From the NCBI RefSeq assembly GCF_028330525.1, contig NZ_JAQMSD010000089.1, positions 1-58,870 of the forward strand: a stretch of DNA of 58,870 bases, written 5' to 3'. The DNA comes from Spirulina sp. CS-785/01. GTDB taxonomy: Bacteria; Cyanobacteriota; Cyanobacteriia; Cyanobacteriales; Spirulinaceae. The position numbers and the translations under genes were made by a program. The notes under the pieces were generated by a model. That model saw only the letters and a list, made by a program, of their open reading frames with translations, did not search any database and was not told the origin of the DNA. This document shows positions 42,801 through 50,872 of the stretch, one piece after another; positions within the stretch are counted from its first letter, which is position 1, and each line of letters opens with the position of its first letter.

Positions 42801-43092
42801 AGTCCTGTTGTCCGTCGGCCCGCGTGACCCATTCTCCGTCACAGGTTTGCGGGTGGCCTTGGAGGGTTTTAGTTAAGGCGGTTTCCCAGTGGGGAGGGTG
42901 TTGGGGAAGAAGTTGGGCTAAGGGTTGCCCGTTGGGGGAGGGTTGGGAGAGGGGATACTGTTCACACCAACGATGACTGGCCACGAGACAGCACAGTTGG
43001 GGATCGAATACTGCGATCGCAGTCGGTAATTGTTCGATTAAGGAAAAACTCAGTGCGTTCAATTGATCCAATGAGGGAGGAGGAGTTTTCAT
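39841..43092 (-). CDS. Multi-PAS sensor histidine kinase
   Basis: This is a soluble 1083-residue hybrid-free kinase with about six PAS/PAC units (near residues 12-125, 140-255, 270-385, 410-530, 540-660 and 665-785), each closed by a DISDRK-like motif. A coiled coil then leads to HisKA (SSLGQLVAGVAHEINNPVNF) and a HATPase domain with NILSNAIDA, DNGTGIPP and GTGLGLSI. The HEINNP motif and the acidic dimer region IEDIDLEFLVEDL are typical of the cyanobacterial NblS-unrelated cytosolic kinases. There is no receiver domain or adjacent response regulator, so its partner is unknown. Confidence 0.92.
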   Translation of the reverse strand: MKTPPPSLDQLNALSFSLIEQLPTAIAVFDPQLCCLVASHRWCEQYPLSQPSPNGQPLAQLLPQHPPHWETALTKTLQGHPQTCDGEWVTRADGQQDWIAWQMQPWQDETGDILGVFWSSEIRTAEKHQEQQQHQQIQQLRTFLDHTFEFTNLLDRHGMILDTNQTVLERSQLTREQIIGQPFWEVPWRGITPEVDQKVRQAIQQAAQGQFVREELILIPTDDEIRAIDFSVTPVPNDQGEVEYLVVEGRDISDRREIEANLRKSEARLTQAQKIAHLGSWEWDILNDSITWSEEIFQIHGLDPHQGTLTLEDYERLIHPDDLLKVQQAIKKARHTGQSYQTELRAIRPDGTIRYVLTRGQPIRSPQGRITHLFGTALDITDRKQVEMQLQAANQDLEQRIAERTRQLQESEAEYRAIFEHAGIGLDYLNSQGQLVRVNQRCCEIFGYTEAEMLQLSFQDLTHPDDLPQDLICQQKLVAGEIQNFNLEKRCFRKDGSIVWISLTKSIIRDPQGNPKYFVGALKDISDRKSLEAELSLRQAQFDAFFTHAPVGLAIVNPDKRFVQVNHSLAAMGNHTPEDHIGKTIADIEPHLANTLTPIYQQILDTGKPILNQEVTGRLVHDSEGEHAWLCSYFPLPDENGQTMGIGSMIVDITHRKRIEREQMRLLAILDATTDFVGTANSAGQMTYLNKAGRKMLGIPADEPIKNVEIFDLLTPEELDYIQKEGLPQLIREGILQKEGHFQHRDGTMIPVSVVAITHKSPTGEIEFFSYTARDITDLKQVESQLRQQAEDLETTIQELQQAQAQLVQTEKMSSLGQLVAGVAHEINNPVNFIYGNLNHAEDYISDLLGLIELYQDHYPEPAETIVQEIEDIDLEFLVEDLPKLLTSMQVGADRIKEIVASLRNFSRMDEAEKKPVSVHEGLDSTLMILQNRTKAKSTSPGIDIQTDYGDVPEIECYAGQLNQVFMNILSNAIDALEERDCDRTFAEIEAHPSQIRITTRVTDNEQVQINIADNGTGIPPEIQDRLFDPFFTTKPVGKGTGLGLSISYQIITEKHNGQITCSSSPEEGTTFVITLPIHPPTV

Positions 43093-43505
43093 AAAGAAAC
43101 AGACAACTTTCTAATCAACGGTTATTATGTGATTCACCCTTGACTGAATTTACAAAAATTAATCACTTAGATAGAATAGCGAGAAGTGATTACCGTTCAA
43201 GAACCTTTGGATTAATGAGAGTGATTAATGAGAGTGATTAATGAGAGTATCGCTAGAGGATATGCCTGAAAACCAGTCCTGTTAGTCACACAAAGCCCTG
43301 TTTTGGCAATAAAACCAATTCATTCATGGCTGATGAAGTCCTAGAGCATGGTGGATGCTTTTCTCGCTTTACGACAATTTAGGGTTTTTTGTAGTTTAAC
43401 GCAAACCGATCCCTCTCCGGGATCGACCGAGGGAGGAGATAGTTTTCTGCAAAAAATAGGGGACAATAGAAGTAAGAGATCATAGCCGTTTTACCGTATC
43501 CCATC
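43093..43505. other. Intergenic region with 13-bp tandem repeat
   Basis: This region is divergent between the PAS kinase and the universal stress gene. GATTAATGAGAGT occurs three times in tandem at 43210-43248. A short hairpin GATCCCTCTCCGGGATC lies near 43410-43426. No gene is seen. Confidence 0.6.
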
Positions 43506-43952
43506 ATGAGTTTATTACAGTGCGATCGCTTACTGGTCCCCATCGACTTTTCCGAAGCCTCCTTCCAAGCCCAACAGGAAGCCCTCCAGTTGATGGAAGA
43601 GTCCTCTGAGTTGCACGTCCTCCACATTCTCCCCCCCCTCAACCCCGGAGAACCCGGTGTCAAATGGCACACTATTGATAAACAAAAACGCATTGAAAAT
43701 GTCAAAAAAAACTTCTGGCAACGCTTCGGCACACCAGAATATCAAACCATTAAGTTTCATGTGGAAATCGGCAATCCAGGAGCAAAAATTCTCGATTACA
43801 CCAAAAAAAATAATATTGACCTCATTGTCATCCCCTCCCATGGCCGCACCGGACTCCGACGCTTTTTATTAGGCTCAGTAGCAGAGCGTGTGGTGCGCTA
43901 TGCTCCTTGTCCTGTGTTGGTCTTACGGCGAAAGGATGTTAATAATAACTAA
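43506..43952 (+). CDS. Universal stress protein (UspA family)
   Basis: This is a 148-residue single USP domain. It begins CDRLLVPIDFSEAS with the early Asp that contacts adenine, and ends with the ATP-binding G-2X-G-9X-G(S) motif as SHGRTGLRRFLLGSVAERVVRYAPCPVLVLRR. This is the ATP-binding subclass. The function is a general stress adaptor; no specific ligand is known. The C-terminus VNNN leads into a repeat-rich region containing TTCTTCGTTCTTGG copies. Confidence 0.9.
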   Translation: MSLLQCDRLLVPIDFSEASFQAQQEALQLMEESSELHVLHILPPLNPGEPGVKWHTIDKQKRIENVKKNFWQRFGTPEYQTIKFHVEIGNPGAKILDYTKKNNIDLIVIPSHGRTGLRRFLLGSVAERVVRYAPCPVLVLRRKDVNNN

Positions 43953-44022
43953 TGGTTTTTTGTTCTTTAGTCTTCGTTCTTCGTTCTTGGTTCTTTGTTT
44001 TTCGTTCTTGGTTTAAAGCCTT

Positions 44023-44098
44023 AATCACCAATCACCAATTACCAATTACCAATTACCAATCCCCAGTCCCCAATCACCAATTACCAACTACCAATTAC
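44023..44098. repeat. Heptamer short tandem repeat (ACCAATT)
   Basis: About nine imperfect copies of ACCAATT or ACCAATC lie between the convergent USP and DUF4126 genes, directly beside the latter's stop codon. The preceding bases are a TTCGTTCTTGGTTCTTTG low-complexity tract. Confidence 0.85.
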
Positions 44099-44099
44099 T

Positions 44100-44669
44100 T
44101 TAATTCAGAACCGTGGAACGTTTGCCCTGTTTGTACCAGTGATACCATTCACTGGAACTGCGAACGGCTAACCAAAGGAGAAAAAGAGCAATCAACCCCC
44201 CGTGTTCTGGGGCATTTAGCGCAAAAAAGACCAAAAAGATACAGAGAGCATCCTCTACACAAATCAACCACATGGGAAGTCCTTGTAACCGGAAAAACCA
44301 GCCGACTTGGACTAACTTCAACACAAACGCCAACAAACCCCCAATTCCGGCAATTAACCATAAGGGTTGAAAGTCGATGGGGGTAAGCTGAATGGCCGTG
44401 ATAGCCATTAATGCCCCCACAAGAGGACTCAGCCACAATTGTAAGAGTTGATTCACTCGTTGTCCGAGAAGTTTTTTCGAGCCAAACAATTCAAACAAAG
44501 ACCAACTGGTGAGAATACCTAGTAACACTTGGGGATGAATGGTCGAAAGGAATGGTACGTTATTCCACAAATGATCACTCTGGAGTAACCCCAAAAGTAA
44601 TAACGGAACAGCAATACGCATTCCGGCGGCGGCTGAAGCTGACAGGGCGGCAAGCAGTGCGATGAACAT
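44100..44669 (-). CDS. DUF4126 family membrane protein
   Basis: This is a 189-residue hydrophobic protein with about five membrane helices. The N-terminus LLAALSASAAAGMRIAVPLLLLGLL and LWLSPLVGALMAITA are typical of DUF4126 proteins common in cyanobacteria. The final residues (RSTVLN) precede the heptamer repeat. Function is unknown. The start is an ATG (MFIALLAAL). Confidence 0.82.
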   Translation of the reverse strand: MFIALLAALSASAAAGMRIAVPLLLLGLLQSDHLWNNVPFLSTIHPQVLLGILTSWSLFELFGSKKLLGQRVNQLLQLWLSPLVGALMAITAIQLTPIDFQPLWLIAGIGGLLAFVLKLVQVGWFFRLQGLPMWLICVEDALCIFLVFFALNAPEHGGLIALFLLWLAVRSSSEWYHWYKQGKRSTVLN

Positions 44670-44840
44670 GAGAGCGTGAGTTTGGTGTGAGCAGATAAGA
44701 ACTTAACCCGGATGCACCCCTAGCATTCCGGAAGTTATCTTCCAACTAGGTTAAATGTTTCTTTCTTCTATTGTCCCCATTTTTAACCTAAAAGTTTCCT
44801 TTGGGATGTAATGTTTATTCATATTAATTTTGATTAAAAT

Positions 44841-44854
44841 GTAACCAATTATAC
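44841..44854 (+). promoter_or_regulatory. Candidate NtcA-binding site upstream of gdhA
   Basis: GTAACCAATTATAC matches GTA-N8-TAC exactly, 66 bases before the gdhA ATG. TAN3T-type -10 candidates follow (TAATGT at 44870, TAGCCT at 44881), but their spacing of 15 or 26 bases is not the ideal of about 22. NtcA control would suit a nitrogen-assimilation gene. This is inferred from the motif. Confidence 0.45.
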
Positions 44855-44919
44855 TGTTTAACAGTGTTTTAATGTTGTTATAGCCTAAGACTTCCCAACC
44901 CCCGTGAGGTGACTATACT

Positions 44920-46239
44920 ATGACCATTGAATCTCCCCTCGAAAAGTCCCCTGTTTCTCTGTTTACGGATGCCAGCAGTCGTTTAGAAATGGCACTCAAG
45001 TATGTTAACATCTCTGAGGATGCCTTAAAACGCCTGAAATACCCGAAGGCCAGTTTAAGCGTTTCTATCCCGGTGCGGATGGATAATGGGTCTTTGCAAG
45101 TATTCCAGGGATATCGGGTGCGCTACGATGATACCCGTGGCCCGGGCAAAGGAGGGGTGCGCTTTCATCCCAATGTGAGTTTGGATGAGGTACAGTCTCT
45201 GGCCTTTTGGATGACCTTTAAATGTGCGTTGTTAAATTTGCCCTTTGGGGGGGCGAAAGGGGGGATCACTTTGAACCCGAAAGCCTTGTCTCGACAGGAG
45301 TTAGAACGGTTGAGTCGGGGATATATTGATGCGATCGCAGATTTTATTGGCCCCGACATCGACATTTTAGCCCCTGATGTCTATACCAACTCCATGATCA
45401 TGGGTTGGATGATGGATCAATATTCCATTATTCAACGGCAAGTCAGCCCCGCCGTTGTCACCGGAAAGCCCCTCATGATGGGCGGTTCACAGGGACGAAA
45501 TACCGCCACGGCCACCGGGGCCTATTATGTCATTAACACCATTTTGCCCAAATTCGACCAACTCCCCGAACGGACCACAGTAGCCATACAAGGATTTGGA
45601 AAAGTAGGGGCAGTCCTAGCGGAGTTACTTTGTAAAGCTGGCTATAAAGTAGTTGCTGTCAGCGACTCCCAAGGGGGAATTTATGCCGAAACCGGGTTAG
45701 ATATCCCCAACATTCGCCGCTACAAACAACAAAGTCAAAGCATTCAAGAACTCTATTGCAATGATACCGTGTGCGATATTGTCGAACATGAAATTATCAG
45801 CAATGAAGACCTCTTAAAACTAGATGTTGATGTCTTAATTCCTGCTGCCTTAGAAAATCAAATCACGGCGGCCAATGCCGAACAAATTCAAGCCCAGTAT
45901 ATCTTTGAAGTTGCCAATGGTCCCACCACCTCGGCAGCAGACCCCATTTTAGAAGATAAAGGCATCTATGTTTTCCCCGATATTCTGGTGAATGCGGGAG
46001 GGGTGACAGTGAGTTATTTTGAGTGGGTACAAAACCGCAGTGGGTTGTACTGGACTTTAGAAGAAGTCCACCAACGGTTAAAAGAACGTATGGTGGAAGA
46101 AACAGAACAAACGTGGAATGTTGCCCAAGAGTTCAGTATTCCCATGCGGACTGCGGCCTATGTCCACGGGTTACACCGTCTTGGGGAAGCGTTAGATGCG
46201 AAGGGAACACGGGACTATTATCAAAATGGAAACCATTAA
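44920..46239 (+). CDS. gdhA: Glutamate dehydrogenase
   Basis: This is a 439-residue Glu/Leu/Phe/Val dehydrogenase that interconverts glutamate with 2-oxoglutarate and ammonium. The substrate-binding region reads GPGKGGVRFHPNVSLDEVQSLAFWMTFKCALLNLPFGGAKGG, with both catalytic-site lysines. GPDIDILAPDVYTN and the Rossmann loop IQGFGKVGAVLAELL (near residue 226) follow. The end VNAGGVTVSYFEWVQN is diagnostic of GDH rather than leucine dehydrogenase. Length is normal. The start ATG has GAGGTG upstream. A candidate NtcA site lies in the promoter region. Confidence 0.93.
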   Translation: MTIESPLEKSPVSLFTDASSRLEMALKYVNISEDALKRLKYPKASLSVSIPVRMDNGSLQVFQGYRVRYDDTRGPGKGGVRFHPNVSLDEVQSLAFWMTFKCALLNLPFGGAKGGITLNPKALSRQELERLSRGYIDAIADFIGPDIDILAPDVYTNSMIMGWMMDQYSIIQRQVSPAVVTGKPLMMGGSQGRNTATATGAYYVINTILPKFDQLPERTTVAIQGFGKVGAVLAELLCKAGYKVVAVSDSQGGIYAETGLDIPNIRRYKQQSQSIQELYCNDTVCDIVEHEIISNEDLLKLDVDVLIPAALENQITAANAEQIQAQYIFEVANGPTTSAADPILEDKGIYVFPDILVNAGGVTVSYFEWVQNRSGLYWTLEEVHQRLKERMVEETEQTWNVAQEFSIPMRTAAYVHGLHRLGEALDAKGTRDYYQNGNH

Positions 46240-46281
46240 GCAATTAACAATTAACAATTGAGAGAAAGTGTGAAGTTAATT

Positions 46282-46316
46282 GTAGGTGGGGTGTAACGGA
46301 GTGCCACCCCACCTAC
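46282..46316. terminator. 12-bp-stem hairpin between gdhA and mscS
   Basis: GTAGGTGGGGTG (46282-46293) pairs with CACCCCACCTAC (46305-46316) across an 11-base loop. It lies between the convergent gdhA and MscS genes and could terminate both. It also resembles the GGTGGGC repeats at the start of the window, so it may be a repeat rather than a dedicated terminator. Confidence 0.5.
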
Positions 46317-46377
46317 ATAACTATATAACAATATTGGGTTAATCCCCTTGACAGGAGGTGTTACAGTACATTATGTC

Positions 46378-47490
46378 CTACAACGTCATAGGAGACTCAA
46401 CATAAATTGTCGGGTCTTGAGTATAAAACTCGATCCCGTGGGCAGCTAATTCTTTAGAAATATTATCATTGGCAATTTCTAGTAAACGTTTCCGCAGTTG
46501 AATGGAATTTTCCATGGAGCCTAAAATAAAGAAGGTAACTCGCGCACGAGTTTGCTTCTTATTTTCTAAGGGATTTAGTGTAATTTTAGTGCTACCTGGA
46601 TCAATCCCATTAATAGCATTAGTGCTATCTTTGACCACTTGTTCCACTAAGGCTTCCTCTTGGGGTTCTAAAAGGCGTTGAAAGTCTAGATATAACAAGA
46701 CCATAACCTTTTTACCCCGTGTAATATTCTCAATTTCCACATCCCCCATTTTTGAGTTCGGAATAATCATGAGGGTGCTTTTTGCTGCTGTGCGGACTTT
46801 AGTGGAACGTAACCCGATGGACTCAATACGACCATAAATTCCGTTGGGAAGACGAATATAATCTCCTTTAATATACGGACGGTCTAAATAAATAACAATT
46901 GTACCAATAAGCTGAGAGATGGCACTTTGGGCAGCTAAACCAATGGCGGTTGCTAAAATACCTAAACTGGCGATAAATCCAACTAAGTTAATATCTTGAC
47001 TGTTGGCAAATGCTAAGGCTGCAAATAAGCCGATTAAAACATTGACCACAGCTTCAAAGGGTAAGATGATTTCATCGACTTCTAAGCCGATTTTCTGCAC
47101 TAAACTAATTCCATACCCTCGCACCAGTTGCCGGAATACCTGAGAGATTAGCCAAGCAACACTGATGGTAATGGCTAACGCCATGACGGGACGAAAAAAA
47201 TCATAAATTGGACTATAAGGTTCTAACCAATTTAAAGACCATCGCAATAAAATCAGGGTAGATGAAATCTTAATGGTGTCTTGGCTTGTCTGGGTTAAGG
47301 TATTATAAATAGCTTGACCTTGCTTCGGGAGGAGGCGATAAAAAACGAAGCGCAAAAGGCCAGGAGAAAGATTTCCAATTAAAATGGACAGTAATGCAAA
47401 TCCCAAAAAAATCAAATAGTTGGGAACTGCTGATTTAGCAACCTGTTGATCTAAGGTGGTAAAAAATTTCCAAAAATCAGAAAAATTCAT
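46378..47490 (-). CDS. MscS-family mechanosensitive channel protein (1)
   Basis: This is a 370-residue membrane protein with several N-terminal helices and the MscS pore-lining and beta domain: LVGFIASLGILATAIGLAAQSAISQLIGTIVIYLDRPYIKGDYIRLPNGIYGRIESIGLRSTKVRT. The Gly/Ala packing pattern of the MscS TM3 is only partly conserved. The protein probably opens on membrane tension and releases solutes on hypo-osmotic shock. It lies 4 bases after the homologous gene at 47495 and shares its architecture, which indicates a tandem duplication. Confidence 0.88.
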   Translation of the reverse strand: MNFSDFWKFFTTLDQQVAKSAVPNYLIFLGFALLSILIGNLSPGLLRFVFYRLLPKQGQAIYNTLTQTSQDTIKISSTLILLRWSLNWLEPYSPIYDFFRPVMALAITISVAWLISQVFRQLVRGYGISLVQKIGLEVDEIILPFEAVVNVLIGLFAALAFANSQDINLVGFIASLGILATAIGLAAQSAISQLIGTIVIYLDRPYIKGDYIRLPNGIYGRIESIGLRSTKVRTAAKSTLMIIPNSKMGDVEIENITRGKKVMVLLYLDFQRLLEPQEEALVEQVVKDSTNAINGIDPGSTKITLNPLENKKQTRARVTFFILGSMENSIQLRKRLLEIANDNISKELAAHGIEFYTQDPTIYVESPMTL

Positions 47491-47494
47491 GTCT

Positions 47495-48661
47495 TTAAAT
47501 CGTAATCGGAGAATCTACGTTAATGGTACGTTCTGCAATATCAAATTCAATGCCGTAATCTTTGAGTTGTTGCGAAATGTTTTGGGTGGCAACATCTAAA
47601 AGTTGACGACGTAAGTCCATGGCAACTTCTCCTGACCCCAGAATGAAGAAGTTAATTTGTACTTGAGTTTTTGCCTGTTGGCCATCTTGGGTTAGGTCTT
47701 TAAATACAACTCCGGTACTCCGCGTATCAATTCCAAAGATGTCTTGGGTACTATCTAGAATGATTTGACGCACAAAGGCTTTTTCTTCGTCGGGAACAAT
47801 TTGTTCAAAGGTGATGTACAAGAGGGAAATGACTTTTTTCGCTCCGGTATAGTTTTCGATTTTTTCTTGGGTTAAAGAGTTATTGGGGACAACGACTAAT
47901 GTTCCCTTCCCGGAGGTGCGAATTTTAGTAGAGCGTAAACCAATAGATTCAACGCGGCCAAATGTTCCATCGGTGAGGCCAATATAGTCATCAACGACAA
48001 AAGGACGATCTACATACAGAACGACTCCTCCTAATAATTGTTCTAAAACTTTTTGTGCTGCAAAAGCAACGGCTAATCCCCCAACTCCTAAACTGGCAAT
48101 TAAACCAATAATGTTGAGATAATGAGTTTGGGCAAAGATAATAATAATTGCAATAATTACCACCGCATTGGCGATCAGCTTGCCCACAATCAAGACTTCA
48201 CTATTGATCTTGCGCTTTTTTTGCAGTGCTTTATCAATGAGGTATCTATCAAATAAACGGTCAAAAATACGAGAAATTAACCAAGCTAAGGAAATAGAAG
48301 CGAATAAACCTAGGGCAATTTCTCCATAGTAAAGCCAAAAGTTCTTGTAGGGAAATATGAGTAAAAATAGGTCGGCAATGGTGAGCAAAATCGCCCCAAT
48401 TAGACGATTTTGTTCCGGGGCAATGATCCGGTTATAAGCATCGGCAACATCTGGAGTAAAGAGTCGCTTGGATTGAACAATAATTAGGCGAATTAAATAA
48501 ATAAATGCCATTAGGGCAATAATGCTTAATGTGACGACAACTGCATAGATTATTGTCTGAATATCAATGGCAATATCGGGAACATCATCAATTTCTGGAA
48601 TTCCTTCTAAATCAAAAAAATCAATATTGGTAAAGTTGTCAGTAGAAGTATTGTCGGCCAT
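47495..48661 (-). CDS. MscS-family mechanosensitive channel protein (2)
   Basis: This is a 388-residue homologue of the gene downstream, with the same order: an acidic N-terminus, about four helices, the TM3/beta region IIGLIASLGVGGLAVAFAAQKVLEQLLGGVVLYVDRPFVVDDYIGLTDGTFGRVESIGLRSTKIRT and a C-terminal alpha/beta domain. The TM3 GxGGLAVAFAAQ pattern is closer to canonical MscS than in the neighbour. The two genes are separated by 4 bases and presumably co-transcribed from upstream of 48661. Confidence 0.9.
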   Translation of the reverse strand: MADNTSTDNFTNIDFFDLEGIPEIDDVPDIAIDIQTIIYAVVVTLSIIALMAFIYLIRLIIVQSKRLFTPDVADAYNRIIAPEQNRLIGAILLTIADLFLLIFPYKNFWLYYGEIALGLFASISLAWLISRIFDRLFDRYLIDKALQKKRKINSEVLIVGKLIANAVVIIAIIIIFAQTHYLNIIGLIASLGVGGLAVAFAAQKVLEQLLGGVVLYVDRPFVVDDYIGLTDGTFGRVESIGLRSTKIRTSGKGTLVVVPNNSLTQEKIENYTGAKKVISLLYITFEQIVPDEEKAFVRQIILDSTQDIFGIDTRSTGVVFKDLTQDGQQAKTQVQINFFILGSGEVAMDLRRQLLDVATQNISQQLKDYGIEFDIAERTINVDSPITI

Positions 48662-49127
48662 AAGTTATCACTGATTTTGGTGTGCATTCCCATATAGTCT
48701 AAGGCTGTATAGTATGGTTTTTAGTCACCTTAATATGCCTTGGGTTAAAACCCAAGGCTCATAGCTGAAACCCGTTAAAACGGGTTGATAGACGTAAGCA
48801 TTTTAATCGGAGCAAATCATTTTTGTGTACAGTCTCTGACTTCTGAGAAGATACTCTCCTGAATTAGTACCTTTGTTTTGAACAAACTTATTATTCTTAT
48901 AAGTTTTAGTTGATTGTCATTCTACCCCAATTTTGTGCAAAACTGGATGAGAGGGGGGGATGACGCGATTGCTTCGCACAGCCGGAAGGCTATCGCGCTT
49001 TCCCAAAACCCCTCCTCTCCCATGACGGCCATACCCCGTCCACGATACACTACAGAAAGAACAAGCCCGATAATCTGAATTCGGCTATCTTGCTGATTCC
49101 TCAAATTGCTTTCTCCTTCCCTAGCCC
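48662..49127. other. Divergent intergenic region with REP-like sequences
   Basis: No gene is seen between the mscS pair and the GST gene. It holds double-hairpin copy 4 at 48739. Near 48963-48999, GCGATTGCTTCGCACAGCCGGAAGGCTATCGC is a common cyanobacterial palindrome (GCGAT...ATCGC outside, AGCC GGAA GGCT inside), with part of a HIP1-like core. Confidence 0.5.
48739..48793 (+). repeat. Double-hairpin dispersed repeat, copy 4
   Basis: CTTGGGTTAAAACCCAAG, spacer GCTCATAGCTGA, AACCCGTTAAAACGGGTT and GATAGAC. It lies upstream of the mscS pair, in the region divergent from the GST gene. Confidence 0.88.
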
Positions 49128-49784
49128 ATGTCTCAACTTACCCTTGTGATTGGCAACAAAAATTACTCATCTTGGTCACTTCGCTCTTGGTTAGCGATGA
49201 AACAGGCGAGACTAGACTTCCAAGAAGTGCGAATTCTACTGGATACCCACAAAACCCATCAGGAAATCCGGCAATATTCTCCTTCAGGCCGTGTCCCCGT
49301 CCTCTTACACGATAAAATGCGTATTTGGGAATCCTTGGCCATTTGCGAGTATGTCGCCGAAACCCTTGCCCCTCAGTTATGGCCCAGTGATCCCAACGCC
49401 AAAGCGGTAGCCCGTTCCGTCAGTGCAGAGATGCACGCCGGATTTGCGGATTTGCGGCGGAGTATGCCCATGGACTGCCGTAGTCGGTTTCCAGGCATGG
49501 GCATGAACCCCAGTGTTCAAGCCGATATTAACCGTATTATCGAAATCTGGCGACATTGCCGCCAAACCTTTGGCCAAGGCGGAGATTTTCTCTTTGGCGA
49601 CTTTTCCATTGCTGATGCCATGTTTGCCCCGGTGATTTCCCGTTTTGTCACCTACGATGTTCCCCTAGACCCCATTTCCGGCGCGTATGCCCGGGCGGTG
49701 TGGGAATTACCCGCAATGCAAGATTGGCTCTACGAGGCATCTCAGGAGGTTGAGGTGATTCCCTCTTTCTTTTATGCTACTTAG
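49128..49784 (+). CDS. Glutathione S-transferase family protein
   Basis: This is a 218-residue GST. The thioredoxin-fold N-domain opens LTLVIGNKNYSSWSLRSWLAMK, with Ser as the likely catalytic residue (SSWS), and has the cis-Pro motif GRVPVLL then IWESLAICEYVAE. The helical C-domain has the FGDFSIADAMFAPVISRF N-capping box. Substrate is unknown; sequence style resembles the zeta/theta-like group annotated YfcF. It is followed by thiM, with an STRR tract between them. Confidence 0.9.
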   Translation: MSQLTLVIGNKNYSSWSLRSWLAMKQARLDFQEVRILLDTHKTHQEIRQYSPSGRVPVLLHDKMRIWESLAICEYVAETLAPQLWPSDPNAKAVARSVSAEMHAGFADLRRSMPMDCRSRFPGMGMNPSVQADINRIIEIWRHCRQTFGQGGDFLFGDFSIADAMFAPVISRFVTYDVPLDPISGAYARAVWELPAMQDWLYEASQEVEVIPSFFYAT

Positions 49785-49866
49785 TTTTTTTGTTGGTTCT
49801 TTGTGCTTGGTTGTGGGTTGTGGGTTGTTGGTTCTTTGTTTCTCCTCCATCTCCCCTATCCCCTAT

Positions 49867-49900
49867 CCCCAATTACCCATTACCAATTACCCATTACCAA
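49867..49900. repeat. Heptamer tandem repeat directly before the thiM start
   Basis: ATTACCC/ATTACCA heptamers end exactly at the ATG of thiM at 49901, so the repeat occupies the position of the Shine-Dalgarno sequence. GGTTCTTTGTT-type low-complexity DNA lies just upstream. Confidence 0.8.
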
Positions 49901-50701
49901 ATGACTTTAGATACCAACTCCATCTGGCAAGACTTACAAGGGGTGCGACAAAGCGTTCCCTTGGTGCATAACATTACCAACTATGTCGTCATGAATAGTA
50001 CCGCCAACGCCTTGCTAGCCATTGGCGCATCCCCCATTATGGCTCATGCGGTGGCAGAAATGGAGGAGATGGTCAGTTTAGCCTCTGCCTTGGTAGTGAA
50101 TATTGGCACATTGAGCGATCGCTGGATAGAAGCCATGGAAAAAGCCATGCAGCAAGCCAATGCCATCCAAACTCCCATTGTACTTGATCCCGTCGGTGCA
50201 GGGGCTACCCGCTACCGCACCGAAACCCTACAACACCTCTTACAACAGGCCACCCCAACCGTCATTCGCGGTAATGCCTCAGAAATTGGCGCAGTGGCCG
50301 CGAGTAGTTGCAGCACCAAAGGGGTGGACAGTACCACCTCCTCTGATACCATGATCACAGTCGCTCAAGACCTCTCCACTACCCAAAATTGTACTGTAGT
50401 CGTGACCGGAGCAACCGATTATATTATCCAAGGCGACCAAGTATTACAATGCAAAAATGGTCATCCCCTCATGGCCAAAGTGACGGGAATGGGGTGTACT
50501 GCGACAGCACTAATTGGGGCATTTTTAGCCGTCAATAATCATCCTACCTTGGCGGCTGCCCACGCGATCGCAGTAATCGGCATTGCAGGAGAAATTGCAG
50601 CAGAAACCGCCAAAGGGCCGGGCAGTTTACAAGTTCATTTACTCGACGCGCTCTATAATTTGGATGGTGAACAAATTGCCCGTCGTTTCTGGGAAGATTA
50701 G
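49901..50701 (+). CDS. thiM: Hydroxyethylthiazole kinase
   Basis: This enzyme phosphorylates 4-methyl-5-(2-hydroxyethyl)thiazole in the thiamine salvage pathway. It is a 266-residue ribokinase-like fold. PLVHNITNYVVMNSTANALLAIGASPIMAHA, near the N-terminus, is the ThiM signature. PIVLDPVGAGAT, VIRGNASEIGA and the catalytic-loop GMGCTATALIGAFLA are intact. The start at 49901 (MTLDTNS) is chosen because the longer frame would translate a repeat tract. There is no TPP riboswitch upstream; only repeats are seen. Confidence 0.92.
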   Translation: MTLDTNSIWQDLQGVRQSVPLVHNITNYVVMNSTANALLAIGASPIMAHAVAEMEEMVSLASALVVNIGTLSDRWIEAMEKAMQQANAIQTPIVLDPVGAGATRYRTETLQHLLQQATPTVIRGNASEIGAVAASSCSTKGVDSTTSSDTMITVAQDLSTTQNCTVVVTGATDYIIQGDQVLQCKNGHPLMAKVTGMGCTATALIGAFLAVNNHPTLAAAHAIAVIGIAGEIAAETAKGPGSLQVHLLDALYNLDGEQIARRFWED

Positions 50702-50828
50702 GTGTTAAGATCGCTGAGACGGACGGGAGAATAGTCCACGGTTGGAGTCTTGGTTATATCTGCCTTCCCATCCCATACACAGATATTCCGCTCCCTCTAG
50801 CGACTCCGCCGGATCAAAGGAGAAAAGG

Positions 50829-50858
50829 TTGAAACGTTATCTCCCATTATGCTACGAT
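50829..50858 (+). promoter_or_regulatory. Candidate sigma-70 promoter of tRNA-Thr
   Basis: TTGAAA at 50829 and TACGAT at 50853 are separated by 18 bases, with the tRNA starting 14 bases after the -10 box. It is the best match to a vegetative promoter in this interval. Confidence 0.4.
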
Positions 50859-50872
50859 AGTTCGTGCGCTGT

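Noticed and set aside
44841-44886. A complete NtcA-activated promoter upstream of gdhA
   Set aside because: The GTA-N8-TAC box is exact but no -10 box sits at the expected spacing, so only the binding site is listed.
49790-49900. Longer N-terminus of thiM
   Set aside because: It is encoded by low-complexity and heptamer repeat DNA; ThiM proteins begin near the ATG at 49901.
49790-49900. TPP riboswitch in front of thiM
   Set aside because: The region lacks the conserved thi-box motifs and consists of short repeats.
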